NCBI GenBank assembly: GCA_958477465.1 | Contig: CAUEFX010000006.1 | Coordinates: forward strand, 49,408 to 113,407 | Direction: 5' to 3' | Length of the DNA stretch: 64,000 bases | Origin: an uncultured Bacteroides sp. | Lineage (GTDB): Bacteria > Bacteroidota > Bacteroidia > Bacteroidales > Bacteroidaceae | In this document: positions 15,430 to 24,288 of the stretch, piece by piece | Numbering within the stretch: position 1 is the first letter of the stretch | Layout of the letters: the number at the start of each line of letters is the position of its first letter | Made by a program: the position numbers and the translations under genes | The notes under the pieces: model-generated | Databases searched by the model: none | What the model was told of the DNA's origin: nothing | The model's input: the letters and a program-made list of their open reading frames with translations, nothing else

Positions 15430-18264
15430 ATGATGAATTCTATTACGCGAAAAACACCGCTGGTCTGGCTTGTATTATCTTGCCTGGGGATGACCGTACA
15501 GGCTACTTCCGGGCTTACTCCTTGGGTACTTAAAGCAGATTCCTTACTATTGTTTTCAGGAACAACCTATCGATATACGGTAGACACTCCCGAAGGGGAG
15601 GGGCTGGTCTCTACTTTACCTTCCGTTGCCGAATTGACGGAGCTCTTCTCTAAATCGGAAAAAGCAACTTGCCGGGTGACGGATATACAGGGTAACGTAA
15701 AGGCAGATAAGATGCCCGAAGAGGGCGACCGCATGGAATTGATTTCTCCACAGGGGAAGGTCGCCCGAAAGTGGATGATCGGGATAAGGAATGCGGCTCT
15801 TCCGGCAAAGTTGCTGCTGCATCGGGAGCAGGCTACGGTCAATGCACCGGGTAATATCATTCTCGATTTCTGGGCCGGACAGCGTAGCCCGATGGTGGAA
15901 GTGGAGATACGTGTTCCGGCGGGTATTGTCGTGACACTCGATAATACAACGGTGAATGTGATAGGACGGGGGGAAGTACTGTTGCGTGATCTGCCGAAAC
16001 AATCGATAGGGCGCACCGGAACCCACTATTCATATAATAAAGTGGGAAATGTAACCCTGCGGGATGAAGGTGAGCGGGGAACGGTGATTGCGTTTAGCGG
16101 CCTTGACTTCCGACCGTCAAACGGACCGGATCTGCGGATCTGCTTCCGGGGAGTGGCTCCGGTGCGTAAGGGAATAAACCGATTTGAAGCCGCTTATAAA
16201 ACTTCAAAACCGGAAGTATCACAAAGCCCCGTCGCTGTAGCGGATCTGGAAGGCATAACCACCATTGCCGACCTTGTCCGTACCCCGTTGCGTGATTTTA
16301 CTTATCGTCCCGAACAGGAATATACGTATGCCTCTTTGTCTTGGACTCCGCCTCACGATGCCGCTTCCGTAGAATTGCTTCAATCGGCGGATGGGGGAAA
16401 TACATGGACAACAGCCCGGGCGGAAGTAACTCCCAACAGCCGCGAGACGGCTGCCAACGGATTGGAACCGAACCGCCTGTATGCTTTCAAACTTCGTGTC
16501 ACCGGCGGTCAAAATGAGGGAGAGTCCAACAGGGTGTGGTTCTATACCGGACGGAAGGATATCAGGGATTATCGGGTAAAAGGAGACGGAGTAGCCGATG
16601 ATACGGAAGCTATCAATGAGGCGATCGCTGACATGAACCGTTTGGGAGGAGGCATTCTCCGGTTTACAAAAGGAGTCTATAATGTGCGTACCATACACTT
16701 GCAAAGTAATGTGTGGCTGCATCTGGATAGTGATGCTACGATACAGGCGCTACCCGGCGCCGATGCTCCAGAGGTAACCTGGTTTAGTGACCGCGCCTAT
16801 CGTTCGGGACTTTCGCCCACAGATCCGCGTCCTTATGCCGATCCGGAAAATTATCTTACGAAACAGGATGTAGGACATACTTTCTTCCACAATTGCATGT
16901 TCTTTGGAGAACGGATTGATAATGTGAAAATTGTGGGTACGGGACGTATCACCGGTAATGGTAATATTGTGACGTCGGATAAGGTGATGAATAATTCTCC
17001 GGAGAAACGTAGCGATAAGATGTTTTCTTTAAAGCTATGTACGAATGTGGAGATCGGCGGATGGGACATCAAGAGGGATATGTGGTATGATCCGGAAAAG
17101 GACCGGCCTTATTATATGGACGGAGCCGGCAGGCTGTATGGCGACAGCACCATGCTTCACATTGATCAGGGAGGCCATTTTGTGCTGTTGGCTACAGGCA
17201 CGGATGGCATTCATGTGCATGATACTTACTTTGCGAAGCATAGCACAAAGAATGCCCGTGATATTTATGATTTTATGGCATGCAATCGGGTGACGGTTAC
17301 GAATATCTATTCTAAAGTAAGTTCGGACGATATTGTAAAACCCGGTTCGGATTGCTCATTGGGCTTTACCCGTCCGGCGCGCCATTACATGGTGAGGAAT
17401 ATCGTAGGAGATACCAACTGCAATCTCTTTCAGATCGGTTCGGAAACGGCCGATGATATTCAGGATCTGTATATAGATAATATATATGTGCTGGGGGCCA
17501 ATAAGGCGGGCTTTTCCATTTCTACCAATGATGGCGGTCATGTGAAGAATGTCTATCTGAACAGCGGTAAAACCGGGCCTGTACACTCCCGCTCGGTGAT
17601 GCGCCGCACAAGGGCTCCTTTCTTTATCTCTATTTCCAATCGCGGGCGTGTACTGGGAGCCGATGTAGCTCCGTTTACCTTCACCGAAAACGGGACGGTG
17701 CGTAAAGAGCTGCTTGTCACCAACTCTAATATCGGACAGGTCGAGAATATTGTTATCTGTGGAGTGGATATTGAAGAGGTTTATGGAGGAAGCTCGTTCC
17801 GTGGCGGCCGTTGGAAGGCTTATGACGGCTCACAAAATGAGGCGACTCCTATCATTGCCGGGTTTAAACTGCCCGATTCGGATGTCGTGGAAGGCGGGTT
17901 GACATTTCGGTTGCCGGATGGAAACCATACGGGATACATCAGGAATGTGCAGTTTCATGAAGTGAGTTTGAAGGTAAAGGGAGGGCATCCCTCAGAGGAT
18001 GCGGAAGCATATCCGCCGGAGATAGGAGTAGGCCGCTACAATGTAGGAGACCTGAAGATACAGCCGGCATTCGGATTTTGGGCGCGCCATGTGAAGGGAT
18101 TCCTGCTGAAGAATTGTCACATTGCTTCCGAGCAGCCGGACGGGCGCTATGCGGTAGTGATGGATGATGTGATAGGAGGTGAAGTCGAAAACTTACAGGT
18201 GGATAAAGGCATATCGGATAAAGAAGAGGTGAAATTGATAGATTGTGAAGATATAAAACAATGA
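15430..18264 (+). CDS. GH28-like right-handed beta-helix enzyme with N-terminal beta domains and FN3
   Basis: This 944-residue secreted protein (signal peptide ~1-26) has about 260 residues of beta-rich N-terminal domain, then a fibronectin type III module (~290-375, LSWTPPHDAASVELL...LRVTGGQNEGES). A pectate-lyase-3-type beta-helix starts at YRVKGDGVADDTEAINEAIADM (~379). Two GH28-like catalytic motifs are visible: GTDGIHVHD (~590) in place of NTDG, and SSDDIVKPGS (~631) in place of GDDxxxxK. GH28 members hydrolyse galacturonan or rhamnogalacturonan links. The exact substrate here is unclear, and the FN3 fusion suggests a complex polymer. It is the first gene of the PUL and has its own operator. 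The last codons are part of a 31-bp tandem repeat that continues downstream. Confidence 0.75.
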   Translation: MMNSITRKTPLVWLVLSCLGMTVQATSGLTPWVLKADSLLLFSGTTYRYTVDTPEGEGLVSTLPSVAELTELFSKSEKATCRVTDIQGNVKADKMPEEGDRMELISPQGKVARKWMIGIRNAALPAKLLLHREQATVNAPGNIILDFWAGQRSPMVEVEIRVPAGIVVTLDNTTVNVIGRGEVLLRDLPKQSIGRTGTHYSYNKVGNVTLRDEGERGTVIAFSGLDFRPSNGPDLRICFRGVAPVRKGINRFEAAYKTSKPEVSQSPVAVADLEGITTIADLVRTPLRDFTYRPEQEYTYASLSWTPPHDAASVELLQSADGGNTWTTARAEVTPNSRETAANGLEPNRLYAFKLRVTGGQNEGESNRVWFYTGRKDIRDYRVKGDGVADDTEAINEAIADMNRLGGGILRFTKGVYNVRTIHLQSNVWLHLDSDATIQALPGADAPEVTWFSDRAYRSGLSPTDPRPYADPENYLTKQDVGHTFFHNCMFFGERIDNVKIVGTGRITGNGNIVTSDKVMNNSPEKRSDKMFSLKLCTNVEIGGWDIKRDMWYDPEKDRPYYMDGAGRLYGDSTMLHIDQGGHFVLLATGTDGIHVHDTYFAKHSTKNARDIYDFMACNRVTVTNIYSKVSSDDIVKPGSDCSLGFTRPARHYMVRNIVGDTNCNLFQIGSETADDIQDLYIDNIYVLGANKAGFSISTNDGGHVKNVYLNSGKTGPVHSRSVMRRTRAPFFISISNRGRVLGADVAPFTFTENGTVRKELLVTNSNIGQVENIVICGVDIEEVYGGSSFRGGRWKAYDGSQNEATPIIAGFKLPDSDVVEGGLTFRLPDGNHTGYIRNVQFHEVSLKVKGGHPSEDAEAYPPEIGVGRYNVGDLKIQPAFGFWARHVKGFLLKNCHIASEQPDGRYAVVMDDVIGGEVENLQVDKGISDKEEVKLIDCEDIKQ

Positions 18265-18427
18265 GGAAACAGGATTGTGAAGCTGTAAAATGATGAGGTA
18301 TAGGATTGTAAAACTATAAAATGATGAGGTATAGGATTGTAAAACTATAAAATGATGAAGAATAGAATTGTAAAGATATAAAATTGTGAGTAATAAGATT
18401 GTATAGATATAAAACGATGATTCTAAA
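18241..18427 (+). repeat. 31-bp tandem repeat beginning inside the GH28-like gene
   Basis: Units start at 18241, 18273, 18304, 18335, 18366 and 18397 (period 31, first step 32). Each begins GATTGTAAAGATATAAAA or a variant. The first unit encodes the last residues DCEDIKQ and the stop codon of the upstream gene. The remaining units fill the 180-bp gap to the next GH28 gene. Confidence 0.85.
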
Positions 18428-18444
18428 CTAAAAAATGACAGTTT

Positions 18445-19818
18445 ATGACGACAAAAAGATTTTGTACCTTTCTATTAACGGTGCTGTTTCTGGTTGCAGG
18501 CATATCGGCTGAAACCTTTAATGTAAAGAAATACGGTGCCCGTGGAAATGGAAAGAAGTTGGATTCTCCTGCTATTCAGAAGGCAATCGATGCCTGCCAT
18601 AAGGCTGGAGGCGGCACGGTACTTGTTCCGGCCGGTACTTACCTTTCGGCCACCATTGTACTGAAAGATAATGTGACCTTGCATCTGGAGAAGGATGCTT
18701 TGATTCTGGGTACTACCGATTATAAGGCGTATGATAATCTCGACCCGTTTACAGAAGGTTTGGGAATGGATGTCGGTTGGGCATTGCTGGTAGCGGTTGA
18801 TGCAAAGAATGTCGCTCTTGAAGGAGAGGGTAGCATCGATGGTCAGGGGGCTGCATTGAAAGAAAGGCATATCAAGGTGGATACGCGTCCGGAAGGCAAG
18901 CGGTGGGGGCTTCGTCCTTTTCTGCTTCGCTGGGTGCGTTGCGAAGGAGTAACTGTACGTGATGTTACCTTGAAGTATGCCGGTGCTTGGACTTCCCACT
19001 ACTTTCAGTGCCGCAATGTGAAGATAGACCATGTGACGATCCGTAGTTTCGGGGTGGCACACAATGACGGGATCAATATCGACGGTTGCCAGCATGTGCG
19101 TATCAGCAATTGTGATATTATCAGTGGGGATGATGCACTTTGTTTCAAGACAACTTCCAGTAAGATGGGGTGTGATGACATCGTTGTAGAGAATATGAAA
19201 CTTAAAAGCAATCAGGCCGGCATCAAGATGGGCACGGAGTCTATGGCGGGTTTCGAGAACATCCGTATCAGTAACTGCCACATCTATGACACGAAGAATG
19301 GGGGCATCAAGCTTTTCTCGGTAGACGGAGCTCGCTTGCGGAATGTCGAGATCTCGGACATCACGATGGAAGAGGTGCGTACTCCGATGATGTTCCGTCT
19401 CGGTGCCCGTTTGAGTGTGTTCCGTAAAGGAGAGGATACACAACAGCCGGTGGGGGTATTCGAGAATGTCACCATCCGGAATGTGAAAGCCGTGGCTGCC
19501 GATCAGGCACAGCTTACTCCTCCCTCCGGCATCCTCATTACCGGTATTCCGGGACATTACATTACCGGCCTGACACTCGAGAATATACATATTCGTCTGC
19601 TGGGTACGGGAACTTCCGAGGATGCTCTCTCTAAAGTGCCTGAGGCGATAGACCGGTATCCGGAAGTAAAAACCTTTGGTCCGAAGATTCCGGCTTACGG
19701 GGTGTGGGCACGCCATGTACGCGGATTGAAATTGAAGAATGTAACCTTCGAACTGAAGAACCCCGATGCGCGTCCCGAGATTATCTGCGAGGACGGTGAT
19801 ATGGAAGTATACAAATAG
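18445..19818 (+). CDS. GH28 polygalacturonase-like glycoside hydrolase
   Basis: This 457-residue protein has a signal peptide to ~residue 21 (VAGISA). It is a right-handed beta-helix beginning FNVKKYGARGNGKKLDSPAIQKAIDAC. GH28 motifs I and II are present as HNDGINIDG and SGDDALCFK, providing the three catalytic aspartates. Motif III (normally GHG) reads SNQAGIKMGTE without the histidine, and motif IV is GGIKLF. The loss of the GHG histidine is common in exo-acting and non-homogalacturonan GH28 subgroups. Predicted role: release of galacturonic acid-type residues in the periplasm. It is followed by the GH97 gene after 13 bp. Confidence 0.85.
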   Translation: MTTKRFCTFLLTVLFLVAGISAETFNVKKYGARGNGKKLDSPAIQKAIDACHKAGGGTVLVPAGTYLSATIVLKDNVTLHLEKDALILGTTDYKAYDNLDPFTEGLGMDVGWALLVAVDAKNVALEGEGSIDGQGAALKERHIKVDTRPEGKRWGLRPFLLRWVRCEGVTVRDVTLKYAGAWTSHYFQCRNVKIDHVTIRSFGVAHNDGINIDGCQHVRISNCDIISGDDALCFKTTSSKMGCDDIVVENMKLKSNQAGIKMGTESMAGFENIRISNCHIYDTKNGGIKLFSVDGARLRNVEISDITMEEVRTPMMFRLGARLSVFRKGEDTQQPVGVFENVTIRNVKAVAADQAQLTPPSGILITGIPGHYITGLTLENIHIRLLGTGTSEDALSKVPEAIDRYPEVKTFGPKIPAYGVWARHVRGLKLKNVTFELKNPDARPEIICEDGDMEVYK

Positions 19819-19831
19819 AAACAGAAATACC

Positions 19832-21760
19832 ATGAAAACAATCTTTTATTCATTAATACTCTTTTGTTGCCTGGGATGCCGGGCTGATAAAGAGTGGACG
19901 TTAGTGTCACCCGATGGTACGGTACGGTTTGTTGTTGCACAGGTGCCGGAAAGCGAAGGGGTAACCGTACTTCAATATTCCGTTTATTGTGGTGATTCAT
20001 TAGTGATCAATCCTTCTCGTCTCGGACTGGTGATGGACGGGATAGAATATGGGAAAGATGCACGTCTCGTTGGAAAAGCAGTAGTGAAAACAATAAATGA
20101 ACCTTACGGGCTGAAGGCAGGTAAACAACTTAGAACGGTTAATGCTTGTCGGGAGATGACGATTCCTTTTGATGATTTTCAGCTGATTGTACGGGCATAC
20201 GATGATGGTATTGCCTTCCGTTATGCCTTTACGCAAGAGGATGATGGAAAGCAACATACCATAGCGGATGAGTTAACCGAATTTTCGGTACCGGCCAGTG
20301 GCAAAGCATGGATTCACCCGTATGACTGGAATGAACGCCACAAACCAAGCTACGAACAGTACTCAAAAAACGAAATTGCCATCAATACCGAGGCTCCTCA
20401 CGGTCGTGGCTGGGCTTTTCCGATGCTGTTTAATACCAATGGCTGTTGGATGATGATTACCGAGGCTCATCTGGACGGTTCTTATCCGGCTACACATATT
20501 GATAATTCGGGAAAAGACAAAGCTTATAAAATACGTTTTCCTGAGGTAGAAGAGCCTGTTGTTCCAGATGCGGTAGAACCTGTTTCTACATTTCCTTGGT
20601 ATACTCCTTGGCGTGCTATTATCGTGGGGCAGGAACTGAATACGGTTTTCCGGACACAGATGATTACCCATTTGAATCCGCCGTCAGTGATAGGAGATGA
20701 TTCCTGGATACTTCCGGGACGTGCTTCTTGGAGCTGGTGGTATGCTGGTGGAACCACCCGTGATTACAAAACACAGATAAAGTATGTAGACTTTAACCAT
20801 GAGATGGGATGGGAGTATGTGTTGATCGATGCCGGATGGCAGAAAATGGGTAATGGAGGTACGATGGAAGATGTGGTGAAGTATGCCGGAGAAAAAGGAG
20901 TCGGTGTCTGGTTATGGTATCATTCCGGAGCAGGAAGGGAGATGGATAGTATTCCGACACATCGTCTCATGTCCGATCCGGTATTGCGACGGGCAGAAAT
21001 GGAGCGTATCAGCCGGTTGGGAGTAAGAGGTATAAAAGTAGATTTCTTCGATACGGATAAACAGCGTATCATTCAGCTTTATCCGGCTATACTAAAAGAT
21101 GCTGCTGAATTCTATCTGCTTGTTGATTTGCATGGAGCGACTTTACCTCGTGGGTTTGAACGGACTTATCCTAATTTGATGACTACCGAAGCGATACGCG
21201 GAGCAGAGACATTGGGGCGCCAGGAACGTTGTGACCGAGCTGCAGAACATAATGCTACAGTACCTTTCACACGGAATGTAGTGGGGTCGATGGATTATAC
21301 GCCTGTCACTTTTTCTAATAAAGTGCGGCAGGGAGTACCGGCTATCCGCCAAACAACGGTAGCACATCAACTGGCACTTGCTGTGGTCTTTGAGTCTGGT
21401 TTTCAGTGTTATGCAGATAGAATAGAGGCGTATGAAGAACTGCCGCGCATACCCAAACTATTCTTGAAAGAGGTACCTGCAGCCTGGGACGAAAGCCAAC
21501 TACTGGCTGGTTATCCATCTGATTTTGTGGTGGTGGCACGCCGTAAAGGAAAAGTCTGGTATGTGGGTGGCATCAACGGAAAAAATGAAGAGCGCGAGTT
21601 GGAGTTCTCTTTACCGGAGGCTTGTAAGGATTTGTCTTCTACCTGGATTACCGATGGAAAAGATAAGGATGCTTTCGGAAGTGAAGTAATCTCTGTAGCA
21701 GATGGGAAAGTAAAAGTGAAGTTATTGGCAAACGGTGGGTTTGCAGGAATCATTAAATAA
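19832..21760 (+). CDS. GH97 glycosidase, retaining (alpha-galactosidase-like) type
   Basis: The protein has 642 residues from the ATG at 19832. The open frame extends 22 codons further upstream into the preceding gene, but only this start gives a lipoprotein signal (Cys16, CCLGC). GH97 order: an N-terminal beta-sandwich (EWTLVSPDGTVRFVV...LGLVMDGIEYG), a (beta/alpha)8 barrel (GRASWSWW, YVLIDAGW, GVWLWYHSG, IKVDFFDTDKQ) and a C-terminal sheet. An Asp in the VDFF motif (Asp404), with a Glu in TTEAIRGAE (Glu453), is the arrangement of retaining GH97 enzymes such as the B. thetaiotaomicron alpha-galactosidase. SusB-type inverting alpha-glucosidases lack this Asp. So alpha-galactosidase is the best guess. 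Confidence 0.85.
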   Translation: MKTIFYSLILFCCLGCRADKEWTLVSPDGTVRFVVAQVPESEGVTVLQYSVYCGDSLVINPSRLGLVMDGIEYGKDARLVGKAVVKTINEPYGLKAGKQLRTVNACREMTIPFDDFQLIVRAYDDGIAFRYAFTQEDDGKQHTIADELTEFSVPASGKAWIHPYDWNERHKPSYEQYSKNEIAINTEAPHGRGWAFPMLFNTNGCWMMITEAHLDGSYPATHIDNSGKDKAYKIRFPEVEEPVVPDAVEPVSTFPWYTPWRAIIVGQELNTVFRTQMITHLNPPSVIGDDSWILPGRASWSWWYAGGTTRDYKTQIKYVDFNHEMGWEYVLIDAGWQKMGNGGTMEDVVKYAGEKGVGVWLWYHSGAGREMDSIPTHRLMSDPVLRRAEMERISRLGVRGIKVDFFDTDKQRIIQLYPAILKDAAEFYLLVDLHGATLPRGFERTYPNLMTTEAIRGAETLGRQERCDRAAEHNATVPFTRNVVGSMDYTPVTFSNKVRQGVPAIRQTTVAHQLALAVVFESGFQCYADRIEAYEELPRIPKLFLKEVPAAWDESQLLAGYPSDFVVVARRKGKVWYVGGINGKNEERELEFSLPEACKDLSSTWITDGKDKDAFGSEVISVADGKVKVKLLANGGFAGIIK

Positions 21761-21772
21761 TAATCACAAAAA

Positions 21773-23923
21773 ATGAAAAGATACATTGTAACCTTTATCC
21801 TGTCCGTGTGGACAGTTGCGCAGCTTGCTGCACAAATAAGCTGGGAGCAGGTGGCGCCCGGTGTTTGGAAAGGGGTGGTAGGCACTCCCGAAAGTTATTC
21901 ATTGCTGCAAGTGGCGGAGGTCACTCCGAGAATGGAAGGCTTCAGCCGTTTGCCGGAGGTGGCCTTGCCAGCTCTGGCTTCCGAGATAAAAGGAAATATT
22001 CAGGATGGCCGGACGGCACTGCGTATTCCTTTGCAGAAAAAAGAGCAACTGTATGGTTTCGGGCTTAACTTCCAGACGGTACACCAACGTGGTAAAATAC
22101 TGAATCTGCATGTCGATCATTACGGTGGCAAAGATAATGGACGCACACATGCTCCCGTTCCTTTTTATGTCTCCAGCCTGGGGTATGGTGTGTTCATTAA
22201 TTCGGCACGTTACATCACCGTATATGCCGGAAGCGGTGCCTTGAAAGACAGTCCCAATGCTCCGGTGGCGAAAGACCGTAATACGGATAAGTCCTGGTCG
22301 TCACGCCCATATTCGGATGCGGTTTCCATTCTTGTGCCTGCGCCGGGCACGGAAATATATCTTTTTGCTGGTCCTACCCCGATGGATGTCGTACGTCGTT
22401 ATAACCTCTTCTGTGGGGGCGGTACCCTGCCTCCGCGTTGGGGACTCGGCTTTACGCAGCGTACCCAAAAGCTGTATACCGCCGAGCAGGTGAAACAGGA
22501 AGCGGATGAATTTGAACGCCAGGGATACCCGTTGGACTTTATCGGCTTGGAGCCGGGATGGCAGAGCAAGGCATACCCTTGTACATTTGAATGGGATGCC
22601 ACGCGTTATCCCGATCCTTCGGGGTTTGTAAAGGATATGCTCGACAAGGGGGTACGCATCAATCTGTGGACAAATCCGTACGTGTCTCCCGACTCAAAAA
22701 TATACAAGGATATGTTTCCTGTAAGTGGTTCTCATACGGTGTGGTGCGGTATTGTTCCCGATCTGGCCGGTGAGAAAGCACGTGCTTTATGGAAAGATAA
22801 ACTGAATAAAGAGCATGTCAGCATAGGGGTCAGCGGCTATAAGGTAGACGAAGTGGACGGGTATGATCATTATCTCTGGCCGGATGTGGCTACTTTCCCA
22901 TCGGGGGTATCTGCCGAGCAGATGAGGCAGACTTACGGTCTTTGGGTACAGCGTACGACAGCCGAACTTTATAAAGTACGCAATCAGCGTACGTTCGGTC
23001 TGGTACGTGCCTCGAATGCCGGAGCATCTTCTTTGCCATACGTCATTTACAATGATTATTATAGCCATCCGGACTTCATCACCGCATTGATCAACTCCGG
23101 ATATTGTGGCGTACTGTGGACTCCGGAGGTGCGTAGCTCCAAATCTGCAGAAGATTGGTTGCGTCGTTTCCAGTCGGTAGTCTTTTCTCCGATGGCAATG
23201 ATCAATGCTTGGAGCAGCGGAACGAAGCCTTGGACATTTCCGGAGGTTGCCGGACAGGTGAAAGAGTACGCACTGCTTCGTATGCAGATGATGCCTTACT
23301 GGTATACGGAATTTGCACGTTATCATTTTGACGGCATTCCTCCTTTCCATGGGATGAGCCTGGAAGCCGGTTTCAATCCGGATGCAGCGGTAACAACGGA
23401 ACTGAAAGAGAAGAGTCTGGAAGATAATCCCTATCTGGAAGCTGTGACCAAAGAGATAAAAGACCAATATATGGCGGGTGAATATTTATTGGTGGCGCCG
23501 ATGTTTCAGGGACAGAGCGAGCGTAAGGTCGTATTACCGCGAGGCGACTGGTATGACTTCTATACCGGTGCGTATGTCGGCAATGGAGAGACGATAACGG
23601 TGACTCCGGGACTGGATCGTATTCCTGTGTATGTGAAGGACGGAGCAATCATTCCGATGATGGAGCCGATGCTCCATGCACCGAAACCGGGAGTGAAAGT
23701 GAATCTGGAAATTCGTCACTACGGAAAGGCAAACGGCTCTTATCGCTTGTATGATGATGACGGTGAAACGTTTGATTATGAAAAGGGTGCGTATACGTGG
23801 AGAGATATTAAGGTAGTACGTGGAAAGAACGGTCAGCTGAAGGGGACTATCTCGAAAGCTGAAAAAGGGAAACCGGATTCGGTAGGGAAGGTGATCTGGC
23901 GATTTATGACAGCTGACAATTGA
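21773..23923 (+). CDS. GH31 alpha-glycosidase
   Basis: This 716-residue secreted protein has a signal peptide to ~residue 21 (AQLAAQ). An N-terminal beta-sandwich contains LYGFGLNFQ and the substrate-loop region. The (beta/alpha)8 catalytic domain starts at PPRWGLGFTQRT. The nucleophile is likely Asp359 in YKVDEVDGYD. WSSGTKPW lies near the end of the barrel, and two C-terminal beta domains follow (VLPRGDWYDFYTG, DDDGETFDYEKG). GH31 covers alpha-glucosidases, alpha-xylosidases and alpha-galactosidases. The KVDEVDG form differs from the common KxDMNE, so galactose or another sugar is plausible. The final TADN residues coincide with the start of an intergenic ACAATTGAC repeat. Confidence 0.85.
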   Translation: MKRYIVTFILSVWTVAQLAAQISWEQVAPGVWKGVVGTPESYSLLQVAEVTPRMEGFSRLPEVALPALASEIKGNIQDGRTALRIPLQKKEQLYGFGLNFQTVHQRGKILNLHVDHYGGKDNGRTHAPVPFYVSSLGYGVFINSARYITVYAGSGALKDSPNAPVAKDRNTDKSWSSRPYSDAVSILVPAPGTEIYLFAGPTPMDVVRRYNLFCGGGTLPPRWGLGFTQRTQKLYTAEQVKQEADEFERQGYPLDFIGLEPGWQSKAYPCTFEWDATRYPDPSGFVKDMLDKGVRINLWTNPYVSPDSKIYKDMFPVSGSHTVWCGIVPDLAGEKARALWKDKLNKEHVSIGVSGYKVDEVDGYDHYLWPDVATFPSGVSAEQMRQTYGLWVQRTTAELYKVRNQRTFGLVRASNAGASSLPYVIYNDYYSHPDFITALINSGYCGVLWTPEVRSSKSAEDWLRRFQSVVFSPMAMINAWSSGTKPWTFPEVAGQVKEYALLRMQMMPYWYTEFARYHFDGIPPFHGMSLEAGFNPDAAVTTELKEKSLEDNPYLEAVTKEIKDQYMAGEYLLVAPMFQGQSERKVVLPRGDWYDFYTGAYVGNGETITVTPGLDRIPVYVKDGAIIPMMEPMLHAPKPGVKVNLEIRHYGKANGSYRLYDDDGETFDYEKGAYTWRDIKVVRGKNGQLKGTISKAEKGKPDSVGKVIWRFMTADN

Positions 23924-24275
23924 CTGTTGCCCGTTGACAATTGACAACAGACAATTGACCGTTGCCGATTGACTGTTGTCGTGCAGATGATAACGTAGCC
24001 CGGAGGGTATGTCAAAATGAGCAAGACTTAGAAATCACCCCTTCCACAAATGTTTGTAGCAGAGGTGAATTCTTTGAAAAGGGCATTCAGACACACCCTC
24101 TGTCCGAAGGGCAGGGGAGATGCATCTGCACAGTGCAGTTCTTTTCAACTTTCAACATGCAACTAACCTCTCAATTTTCAGCTAAGCTTCCAACTTCCAA
24201 CTTTTAGCTAAGTTTTCAACTTTCAATCAAACTCTCAACTTTCAATCAAGTTCTCAATTTCTAATCATACTTCCA
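23909..24275. repeat. Intergenic region with degenerate simple repeats
   Basis: GACAATTGAC-like units (23909-23978) begin within the GH31 stop region. CAACTTTCAATCAA-like units run from ~24150 to ~24275, up to the GH36 start. Such low-complexity tracts are common between Bacteroides genes. No ORF is supported in the ~365-bp gap. Confidence 0.6.
24008..24070. repeat. Dispersed TCACC-hairpin element, copy 1
   Basis: The sequence reads TATGTCAAAATGAGC, then AAATCACCCC, a hairpin with TTTGTAGCAGAGGTGAATT. Related copies are at 28630-28692 and 44519-44588. Confidence 0.55.
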
Positions 24276-24288
24276 ATTTTCAGTAAAA

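Noticed and set aside
18475..19833. 452-codon open frame on the minus strand
   Set aside because: It is fully antisense to the GH28 gene, has no recognisable domains, and its composition is that of a complementary-strand shadow.
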